A stretch of 30,371 nucleotides of DNA from a virus, in IMG/VR virus record IMGVR_UViG_3300010331_000215, positions 1-30,371 of that record, one strand, 5' to 3'. This document shows positions 7,017 through 13,253 of the stretch, one piece after another. The notes beneath the pieces were generated by a model that saw nothing but the letters and a program-made list of their open reading frames with translations, did no database searches and was not told where the DNA came from. The position numbers and the translations under genes are program-made. Position 1 is the stretch's first letter, and the number at the start of each line of letters is the position of its first letter.

Positions 7017-8264
7017 ATGAAAAATATAAAAATAGTAATAGGAGCTATGTTTGGAGATGAGGGCAAAGGTTTAATGACTGATTACTTCTGTAACCAATTA
7101 TCCAAAAATGAAGAAAGAGTTTTAAATGTGAGATTTAATGGCTCTTCACAAGCTGGTCATACTGTTGTTACTCCTAATTGGGACAAAAGACATATTTTTT
7201 CACAACTAGGGGCAGGCAGTTTTAATGAAAGTGTAGATACGTATTTATCTTCAAAGTTTATTGTTAATCCAATTGAGTTTAATATTGAATTACTAGACTT
7301 CTTAGGTGAAGTTTATTATAAACCTAAGGTCACTGTTTGTAGTGATAGCACTGTAATTATACCTTTTGATTCTTTAATTAATATTTTCAAAGAGGAGTCA
7401 AGAGGAATGAATAGGCATGGAAGCTGTGGGGCTGGTGTTTTTGAATCTGTTGTTAGGAATGGCCATCCATCAGAACTTTTCCATTTAACTATCAAAGATT
7501 GCGTAATGAGAAGTGATGGACAGTTAAAATGGAGATTACAAAATATTAGAGATAATTATTATAAAGATATGATTGAAGAACTGTGTCTCTCTGAAGAAAA
7601 AAAGGACTTATTTTTTAATGATAATTTAATAGACAATTTTATTAAAGACACAAGGCGCATGCTTAACTATGTTCATGTTTCTAGTGACGAGTTTATGTTA
7701 AATAAATATGAAAATATAGTTTTTGAAGGAGCTCAGGGATTATTATTAGACTGGGATTTCGAAAAATATTCTCCACATCTAACAGCTTCTCACACAGGTC
7801 TTAAAAATGTGGTAGAATTACTTAAATCTACTGATATTATTAAAGATTCTGACATAGAAGTTTGTTATGTAATGAGAAGTTACACGACCAGGCATGGGGC
7901 GGGCCCTTTCGAAACAGAGGTTTATTCAAAAGCAAGTTTAAATGGAGTTTTTAACGAAAAAACAAATCAAACCAATCAATTTCAAGGACATTTTAGATAT
8001 GGTTATATGGATAAGCCTTTAGTCGCACGTGCAATTCTTGATGATTTTTATAAGTATGCTAAAGATAATTCCAATTATACTATTGATATTTTTATGAATC
8101 CCTCTGTTGCAATTACTCATTTAGATGAAACCAATAATAAAATCTTAGTTTCAAGGCAAGAAGGAACTGAAATGGGTATTATGGATTTCTGCTCAAGTTT
8201 CTTGGAGTATAAAGATATATATATCTCCACTGGTGAAACAAGGAGAAATGTAGTTAAATTATAA
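7017..8264 (+). CDS. adenylosuccinate synthetase family protein (PurA/PurZ family)
   Basis: 415 aa. PurA joins IMP and aspartate with GTP to give adenylosuccinate; the phage branch PurZ uses dGMP to make the 2-aminoadenine precursor. Family motifs in order: GDEGKG P-loop (residues about 13-18), QAGHT, SRGMNRHGSCGAG, FEGAQG, SYTTRHGAGPFETE, FQGHFRYGYMD in place of the usual aspartate loop, THLD (guanine recognition) and STGETRRNVVKL near the C-terminus. The P-loop Asp is kept, whereas I recall it as replaced in typical PurZ, so a PurA-like reaction is more likely. An in-frame ATG at 6999 precedes the ribosome binding site itself; GGGAGG (7001-7006) selects ATG 7017. Last gene of the J-domain/VWA operon. 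Confidence 0.85.
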   Translation: MKNIKIVIGAMFGDEGKGLMTDYFCNQLSKNEERVLNVRFNGSSQAGHTVVTPNWDKRHIFSQLGAGSFNESVDTYLSSKFIVNPIEFNIELLDFLGEVYYKPKVTVCSDSTVIIPFDSLINIFKEESRGMNRHGSCGAGVFESVVRNGHPSELFHLTIKDCVMRSDGQLKWRLQNIRDNYYKDMIEELCLSEEKKDLFFNDNLIDNFIKDTRRMLNYVHVSSDEFMLNKYENIVFEGAQGLLLDWDFEKYSPHLTASHTGLKNVVELLKSTDIIKDSDIEVCYVMRSYTTRHGAGPFETEVYSKASLNGVFNEKTNQTNQFQGHFRYGYMDKPLVARAILDDFYKYAKDNSNYTIDIFMNPSVAITHLDETNNKILVSRQEGTEMGIMDFCSSFLEYKDIYISTGETRRNVVKL

Positions 8265-8270
8265 TATATA

Positions 8271-8300
8271 ATAGAACCTATTTTATTAGGTTCTATTTTT
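8271..8300 (+). terminator. intrinsic terminator
   Basis: Perfect 10-bp stem ATAGAACCTA / TAGGTTCTAT (8271-8280 with 8287-8296), loop TTTTAT, then TTTT. Two bases later the -35 box of the next promoter begins. Confidence 0.92.
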
Positions 8301-8301
8301 A

Positions 8302-8330
8302 TGTACAAAGTACAAAAAATATGGTATAAT
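8302..8330 (+). promoter_or_regulatory. SigA-type promoter for the nucleotidyltransferase operon
   Basis: -35 TGTACA (8302-8307), 17-nt spacer, extended -10 TGG-TATAAT (8325-8330), followed by ATATTATAAG. The -35 is weaker than in its siblings; the extended -10 probably compensates. Confidence 0.83.
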
Positions 8331-8360
8331 ATATTATAAGATTAAAAAGGAGATAAAATT

Positions 8361-9017
8361 ATGAACAAAATAATGAAAAGACTACAAGAGATGTATGATG
8401 AAACAGAAGCTATGGGATACGAGGTAGTTGGTGTCTTTTTGAATGGTTCTCAAAACTATGGATTAGACTATGAAGGTAGTGATATTGATAGTAAAGCAAT
8501 ACTACTTCCTAAATTTAATGATTTTGTTTTAAATAAAACTCCTGTTAGCACTACTCATGTATGTTCTAATAATGAGCATATTGATTTAAAAGATATTCGT
8601 TCAATGTTTCAGTGCTTTAAAAAACAAAATATTAATTTTATAGAAATCTTATTTTCAGATTATATAATTATGAATCCTAAATATGAAAAGCTATTTCAAC
8701 CAATCTTTGATAATAAAGAAAAGATTGCGAGATATAATAATTATGCGGCAGTTGGTTGTATGGTCGGTATGATAATGGAAAAATATAAAGCATTAGAGCA
8801 TCCATATCCAGCAACAGTAGATAAAATTGAAAAATTCGGGTATGATCCCAAGCAATTACATCATATGTTTAGAGTTCATAGATTTCTATTAGATTATATT
8901 TGTGAAGTAGATTATAAAGATTGTTTATTTAACCCTCATGAAGGGGGCCCGCAAAAGATTAATAGAAGTCAAAGAAGGATTATTTTCTGTAGACGACGCA
9001 AGAAAAATTGGAGCTGA
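8361..9017 (+). CDS. nucleotidyltransferase (DNA polymerase beta superfamily), first part, frameshifted
   Basis: N-terminal part of a predicted nucleotidyltransferase. The signature NGSQNYGLDYEGSDIDSKAI (about residues 28-47) matches the hG[GS]x9-13Dh[DE] motif of the Pol-beta/MNT superfamily, with Gly-Ser for phosphate and Asp-x-Asp for metal. The frame stays sensible to ...LFNPHEG (codon at 8943), then becomes a basic tail (RSQRRIIFCRRRKKN) that is clearly out of frame. The true C-terminal part continues one base further along (see 8938-9165). Start ATG 8361 has AAAAAGGAG 10 nt upstream. Skipping one G of GGGGG (8943-8947) would give a continuous protein of about 267 aa. Substrate unknown; phage relatives are often called nucleotidyltransferases without proof. 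Confidence 0.8.
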   Translation: MNKIMKRLQEMYDETEAMGYEVVGVFLNGSQNYGLDYEGSDIDSKAILLPKFNDFVLNKTPVSTTHVCSNNEHIDLKDIRSMFQCFKKQNINFIEILFSDYIIMNPKYEKLFQPIFDNKEKIARYNNYAAVGCMVGMIMEKYKALEHPYPATVDKIEKFGYDPKQLHHMFRVHRFLLDYICEVDYKDCLFNPHEGGPQKINRSQRRIIFCRRRKKNWS

Positions 9018-9165
9018 ATTAGTAGCTTCTGCTTTAGAAATAAAATCTGATTATTATAGTGGTCATAATGTATTTATTGATAGAGATGTTGATAAAATTA
9101 TGGAAGATGTATTAATAAATATAATAAGATATAGTTTTATAAATGAGTTAACACAGGAGGGTTAA
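8938..9165 (+). CDS. nucleotidyltransferase, C-terminal part in the +1 frame
   Basis: From the alanine codon at 8947 this frame reads ARKRLIEVKEG, FSVDDARKIGAEL and ends FINELTQEG: a helical C-terminal region expected for the upstream nucleotidyltransferase. The ATG at 8938 lies inside the upstream frame and has no convincing ribosome binding site, so this is best read as the tail of the 8361 gene rather than as a separate gene. Whether the shift is a sequencing error, a real mutation or programmed frameshifting cannot be decided here. Confidence 0.6.
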   Translation: MKGARKRLIEVKEGLFSVDDARKIGAELVASALEIKSDYYSGHNVFIDRDVDKIMEDVLINIIRYSFINELTQEG

Positions 9166-9166
9166 A

Positions 9167-9466
9167 ATGGGTGTAAGTAAAGTACAAGCAGAAGATATTA
9201 TAAAAATGAATGAATTGTATTTACAATTAGGTACTTATGCAGCTGTGGCTAGAAAAGTCGGATTTTCCCCTACTACTGTTAAAAAATATATTAATACAAG
9301 CTATGTTGCGGAGGAGTTTGTAGTAATGATACCTTTCACTGGGACGATTATTTCCGCAGAAAAACTATCCTTGCCAAAGTCTCTTGATGAATGGAGAGTA
9401 TGGTTAAGGATATCAGAAGAAGAAAAAATTGATATTGAGGAATTACGAAAGGAGATATTATTATGA
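9167..9466 (+). CDS. small helix-turn-helix protein
   Basis: 99 aa. Residues about 11-45 read as a HTH: a helix (MNELYLQLGTY) followed by AAVARKVGFSPTTVKKYI, the pattern of resolvase/transposase-type or sigma-region-4-type HTHs that sense a DNA major groove. The C-terminal half (ISAEKLSLPKSLDEWRVWL, then an acidic helix) is not recognised and may dimerise or contact a partner. AGGAGGG 5-7 nt upstream; it begins one base after the stop of the nucleotidyltransferase tail. Possible regulator of the palindrome-rich gap at 9774-9863, by proximity only. Confidence 0.7.
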   Translation: MGVSKVQAEDIIKMNELYLQLGTYAAVARKVGFSPTTVKKYINTSYVAEEFVVMIPFTGTIISAEKLSLPKSLDEWRVWLRISEEEKIDIEELRKEILL

Positions 9467-9759
9467 TACCATTTTATGTTGAAGATAGTATGTCTTATAA
9501 AGGACATAAGATGATCGTAACAGGCGCTGAAATAGATGATTTTATAGGAGGGCCTATTGATGGTTCTTATAATATTTTATTCGCTAGAATTTGGGGTTTA
9601 TCTCCTGCTGATTTCTTAAGATTTGTAAGGGATAAATATAAAGCAACATTACATGGTAAAGATGACGGCTATATTACTTTTACCTTTACTAATATTATTA
9701 ATATTAATACTTTCCAAATTGAAACTATTAGAAGATGGATAGTTATGAGAGATAATTAA
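9463..9759 (+). CDS. hypothetical protein
   Basis: 98 aa. The ATG overlaps the previous stop (ATGA) and AAAGGAG lies about 9 nt upstream, so it is translationally coupled to the HTH gene. Mixed alpha/beta sequence with aromatic residues (MIPFYVEDSMSYKGHKM, LFARIWGLSPADFLRFV, YITFTFTNII) and a basic C-terminus. No family recognised. Last gene of the operon begun at the promoter 8302. Confidence 0.7.
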   Translation: MIPFYVEDSMSYKGHKMIVTGAEIDDFIGGPIDGSYNILFARIWGLSPADFLRFVRDKYKATLHGKDDGYITFTFTNIININTFQIETIRRWIVMRDN

Positions 9760-9773
9760 TATATATATATAAA
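9760..9773 (+). repeat. short AT dinucleotide tract
   Basis: Alternating TA/AT tract (roughly 9757-9770) right after a stop codon, preceding the inverted repeats of the gap. No sign that it is a promoter: there is no -35 at a suitable distance. Confidence 0.35.
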
Positions 9774-9861
9774 CTCTTTTAAGAGAAAATTTATCTTATA
9801 CCTAATTATACCAAAATTTTTGGTAGAGGTCAAATTTCTATCTAGCTATTACTTTGCTAGA
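9774..9861 (+). promoter_or_regulatory. intergenic region with three inverted repeats (operator or terminator candidates)
   Basis: Three inverted repeats lie between the gene ending at 9759 and the promoter at 9858: CTCTT-TT-AAGAG (9774-9785), TACCAAAA-T-TTTTGGTA (9809-9825, perfect 8-bp arms) and TCTAGC-N9-GCTAGA (9841-9861). The last overlaps the -35 box. The second has almost no loop and looks like a protein-binding palindrome rather than a terminator. The third could be a weak terminator or an operator. Confidence 0.45.
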
Positions 9862-9886
9862 CAAATTATAATAAATATTATATAAT
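9858..9886 (+). promoter_or_regulatory. SigA-type promoter for the peptidase/zinc-protein operon
   Basis: -35 TAGACA (9858-9863), 17-nt spacer, -10 TATAAT (9881-9886), followed by ATATATACAAGG. No TG extension. The -35 lies inside the right arm of an inverted repeat. Confidence 0.8.
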
Positions 9887-9926
9887 ATATATACAAGGTT
9901 ACAAAAATTGGAAAAAAGGAGTAAAT

Positions 9927-10901
9927 ATGGTAAAAGACATAGAATTATTAAATAAAATACTACAAATGAGCCAATCTGAATTATTCGATTATCTCAAGGT
10001 AGAGTTAAAACAATATTATACATATATTGATTCAGATGGTATGAGTAATAAGTATATATATTGCAGAGGAAAACTTGGTGTTTTAGTTATGGCACATTTA
10101 GATACTGTTTATGATATAGATGAAAAATATATACCATTAGATAAAGAATTGATGACATTATTTGATGAACCTGTTTCGTTACAAGATTACGAAGATTTCT
10201 ATGGTTTTGATGATGAACCCAATATCGCTTCTATAGATATATCTCCTAAAGATATATTTTATGATTCAATAAAAGAAGTTATGTGGTCTCCAGATGGATT
10301 GGGAGCAGATGATAGAGCTGGTGTATATATGATTTTACAATTATTAAAAGATGGATTGCGGCCTCATGTGTTATTTACTACTGATGAAGAAATTGGAGGA
10401 GTTGGAGCAGAGCGTTTTGCCATTAAGTATAGGTCTGTTTTAAGGGCTACTAATATAAAATATATAATGGAATTAGATAGGTCTGGTTCTAATGATTGTG
10501 TGTTTTATGATTGTGATAACAAAAGATTTGAAAAATTTATAAACAAATTTGGTTTTTGTACTGAAAGTGGAACTTTTTCTGATATAAGTATTGTATGTCC
10601 AATTACTGGAATCGCTGGTGTTAATTTATCGGTAGGTTATTATTATGAGCATACTACTACAGAAATGCTGGATGTATTTACAATGGGAAAAATATATGAT
10701 ATTATATATAATATGATAAAACATAGTAATAGTATTGAATCTCGTTTTAAATACATAAGAGGAAGAAAGAAACTAAAAGGAGCAATATCATTTAATACAG
10801 AGATAAAATGTGCCATTTGTGATTCTTTGAGTAAAGAATATTATAAAATAGATGGTTTCGGATACGTTTGCAAAGATTGTTATACAATCGCAACTAGATA
10901 A
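9927..10901 (+). CDS. M20/M28-like zinc metallopeptidase with C-terminal zinc ribbon
   Basis: 324 aa. A co-catalytic zinc peptidase pattern is visible in order: LVMAHLDTV (H57, D59), GLGADDRAG (D128/D129, bridging), TTDEEIGG (E154 base, E155), MELDRSG (D184) and YYYEHTTTE (H242). These are the five ligands plus the general base of M20/M28-type aminopeptidases and deacylases. An insertion around residues 62-118 is acidic and unusual. After about residue 290 a separate ribbon with CAIC and CKDC, 18 residues apart, is fused. No signal peptide, so cytoplasmic. AAAAAGGAG about 7 nt upstream of the ATG. Substrate unknown (peptide, amino-acid conjugate or acyl group). First gene of its operon. Confidence 0.82.
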   Translation: MVKDIELLNKILQMSQSELFDYLKVELKQYYTYIDSDGMSNKYIYCRGKLGVLVMAHLDTVYDIDEKYIPLDKELMTLFDEPVSLQDYEDFYGFDDEPNIASIDISPKDIFYDSIKEVMWSPDGLGADDRAGVYMILQLLKDGLRPHVLFTTDEEIGGVGAERFAIKYRSVLRATNIKYIMELDRSGSNDCVFYDCDNKRFEKFINKFGFCTESGTFSDISIVCPITGIAGVNLSVGYYYEHTTTEMLDVFTMGKIYDIIYNMIKHSNSIESRFKYIRGRKKLKGAISFNTEIKCAICDSLSKEYYKIDGFGYVCKDCYTIATR

Positions 10902-10912
10902 AGGAGAATTAG

Positions 10913-12724
10913 ATGAATTTAAATGTAGAAGATTTTATTGATGATTTTAACAGAGTAATTGATTGGAATTTTGATTCTAATGCTAGTGTCCGAGATACTT
11001 TAAACAAGTGGGCGTCTAATAAGCAATGGCTTTATTCAAAAATGAATGATAATTTAATAGTCAATAGTGAGCCTATTAAGTTATCTATTAAAAAATTAGA
11101 AGAAAAAGAAGAAATGTTACAACAATTTATTTATGACGCTGAAGATAGGTCTCTTTTAGATAACCATCAATTTGAGGCTTTCCGTCAGTTTTGTGAAGAT
11201 TATGTTGGAGGTCATGGTTTTATAGATAATAAAGTAACGAAAGATTTTGATTATGAGTTTGATCAAGCAAACTATGAAAGGAATCCATATACAAATGTTG
11301 TTATGGTAGATATTCATATAAAAAAGGGTATGCGATTTTCGAAAGCTTTCAAATACTTCTTTGGAGAAGATCAACAGATGGAAGTTAAAGATTTACAAAA
11401 TATGTATTCAACTTTTTCACAGAAATTTAAAGGAAAAAGAGAAGGTAGAGTATATTTATCAATTCATCCATTAGATTATCTATCAATTAGTACCAATAAT
11501 CATGGTTGGCAGTCGTGTCATGATCTCGCTGATGGAGATTACAGATATGGGAATATGAATTATGCGGCCGACGGGGTAACTCTAGTTGCTTATTATATGA
11601 CTGGCGAAGGAAATGACAAAGAATTAAGAGATTTTGGCGGAGTCCGTTGGAACTCTAAACAATGGAGAATATTAGTTCATATAAAAGAAGATGCTAGTGG
11701 TCAAATGATGGTTGTATATAATAGGTCATATCCGCATGCTTCATGTCAATTAGTAGAAGAAGTAGATAAATTAGTAATGCAATATTTTGATAATGGTAAG
11801 ATGAAGGAATTAGAACCTTTTGATAAATATCAAAACTCTATTTTTGTTGCTGCCGAGAGCGAGGAAAATTGTTGTCATTATAATGATATTAGATATGAAA
11901 ATGGTTGTTATATAAGAATGCCCCTATCATCAGATGATAAAGAGTTTGGTCACTATAATCGTTTTATGAAAACTGGAGAACCTGTTTTATGTGTCCAATG
12001 TGGCGACAATATCGCCAGCGATGAACATGATGGAAGATGTCATGCTTGCAAAGGAGAAGCAACTTGTGATCTATGTGGGCGAGGCGTATATCACGATGAT
12101 TTAGTTTATGTCGAAGATGATGATATTTATATTTGTGAGTATTGCTATCGTGATAAATATAAAATGTGTCGTGAATGTGATGAAGTAGTACCAGTAGATG
12201 AAGCTATTTATAATGAATCAATGGAAAGATGGGAATGTCATAATTGTGTTGACAAAAGACATAATAATATGAATGACAGAAATACAAGTTGTCTTTGTGT
12301 GATTGATGAATCAAAATTTTTAATTGAGAATAATTTAATATCATTCGATGAACTATCAACCTCTCGAACCAAAATTAGAAAATTATCTGAAGAGTTAATA
12401 AGAAAAGAATCAATATCTGAAGCAGTTATTGTCGCTCGTTTTTCATATAATTTAGAAGATGGAATCCCAGCATTTATAGAATCATCTGTTTTTAGTAGTT
12501 ATTTATATACTGCCAATATTGATGTTAGGCGTTTTCATTTAGAGTTGGATAATGTTGAAGTAATAAAAGCTATCGCAGATTCAAATATGGATATATATAA
12601 TTTTAAAAACATTATATTAACTGGATATGCTCGACCTGAAACATTACTTGCCAAAAAAATGCAATTAGAGCTTTTAAACCCTAGCGCGACAGTTACTATA
12701 TACGATTTGGACAAAAACGATTAA
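10913..12724 (+). CDS. large zinc-knuckle protein, PcfJ-like central region
   Basis: 603 aa, function unknown. The central part (about 180-280) contains YLSIHPLDYLSIS, a WQSCHD motif (C202, H203) and a following GDYRYGNMNY, reminiscent of PcfJ-like phage proteins; I have not been able to compare them. The region 355-450 is a run of six CxxC knuckles at 360/363, 376/379, 385/388, 408/411, 419/422 and 442/445, spaced like LIM or RING-type treble clefs. The N-terminus is acidic and helical; the C-terminal 150 residues look like a separate alpha/beta domain. AAAGGAG 7 nt before the ATG, 11 nt after the peptidase gene. The many ligands suggest a scaffold or nucleic-acid binder, but nothing here shows catalysis. 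Confidence 0.75.
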   Translation: MNLNVEDFIDDFNRVIDWNFDSNASVRDTLNKWASNKQWLYSKMNDNLIVNSEPIKLSIKKLEEKEEMLQQFIYDAEDRSLLDNHQFEAFRQFCEDYVGGHGFIDNKVTKDFDYEFDQANYERNPYTNVVMVDIHIKKGMRFSKAFKYFFGEDQQMEVKDLQNMYSTFSQKFKGKREGRVYLSIHPLDYLSISTNNHGWQSCHDLADGDYRYGNMNYAADGVTLVAYYMTGEGNDKELRDFGGVRWNSKQWRILVHIKEDASGQMMVVYNRSYPHASCQLVEEVDKLVMQYFDNGKMKELEPFDKYQNSIFVAAESEENCCHYNDIRYENGCYIRMPLSSDDKEFGHYNRFMKTGEPVLCVQCGDNIASDEHDGRCHACKGEATCDLCGRGVYHDDLVYVEDDDIYICEYCYRDKYKMCRECDEVVPVDEAIYNESMERWECHNCVDKRHNNMNDRNTSCLCVIDESKFLIENNLISFDELSTSRTKIRKLSEELIRKESISEAVIVARFSYNLEDGIPAFIESSVFSSYLYTANIDVRRFHLELDNVEVIKAIADSNMDIYNFKNIILTGYARPETLLAKKMQLELLNPSATVTIYDLDKND

Positions 12725-12787
12725 CTATAATTAAATAATTTACATTTAATATACTATCCCATAAAAAATGGAGAAAAAGAGGTAAAA

Positions 12788-13153
12788 ATGAAACATTTTG
12801 CAAAATACGATGCCGAAACTGGCATATCTACTGTTGAGTTAATGGAAAAAGGAAAAGTTTACAGGGGGAAAGCAAAAGCACATCCAGACGATATGGATGT
12901 AGCAGCTCAATATACAGGAATTACTATTGCTGAATATAGAGCGAAAATCAAAAGGCAAAAATATAAAGCCTCAATGGCTAAAGCCCGTATGTTTAAATTA
13001 ATGAATGAAATAACTCACTTAAACACAGTATTCAGAAATTATAGACAAGAAAAAGACAGATTAGAAAATGAGCTTGAATCATATATACAAGCTAAAGAAA
13101 AATTCCAAGATGGTCTTCGCGCAATTCGTGATAGAGAAGGCAGTAATAAATAG
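12788..13153 (+). CDS. hypothetical coiled-coil protein
   Basis: 121 aa. The N-terminal 55 residues look like a small beta-rich unit (MKHFAKYDAETGISTVELM, then KVYRGKAKAHPDDMDVAAQY). From about 60 to the end it is a long charged helix with heptad-like spacing (FKLMNEITHLNTVFRNYRQE), likely a coiled coil that dimerises. A GAGGT ribosome binding site lies about 7 nt upstream. I know comparable proteins only as phage hypotheticals. It closes the operon; a strong terminator follows. Confidence 0.75.
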   Translation: MKHFAKYDAETGISTVELMEKGKVYRGKAKAHPDDMDVAAQYTGITIAEYRAKIKRQKYKASMAKARMFKLMNEITHLNTVFRNYRQEKDRLENELESYIQAKEKFQDGLRAIRDREGSNK

Positions 13154-13155
13154 TT

Positions 13156-13190
13156 AATAAGGTTGGATACACTCCAACCTTATTGTCTTT
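13156..13190 (+). terminator. intrinsic terminator
   Basis: Perfect 12-bp stem AATAAGGTTGGA / TCCAACCTTATT (13156-13167 with 13173-13184), loop TACAC, then GTCTTT. It runs straight into the TTGACA at 13189. Confidence 0.9.
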
Positions 13191-13217
13191 GACAATTTAT
13201 GGAAAATATTATATAAT
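13189..13217 (+). promoter_or_regulatory. SigA-type promoter for the topoisomerase operon
   Basis: Consensus -35 TTGACA (13189-13194), 17-nt spacer, consensus -10 TATAAT (13212-13217), followed by ATATTATAAT. Predicted to be strong. Confidence 0.93.
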
Positions 13218-13253
13218 ATATTATAATCAAATAAACAAAAAAGGAGGAATAAT

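Noticed and set aside
7017-8264. Confident call of PurZ and a 2-aminoadenine genome
   Set aside because: The P-loop Asp is retained and no datZ or mazZ partner gene is present in the window; only a family-level call is supported.
10681-10720. Internal promoter (TATAAT within the peptidase gene)
   Set aside because: No acceptable -35 box at 16-18 nt; AT-rich coding DNA gives TATAAT by chance.
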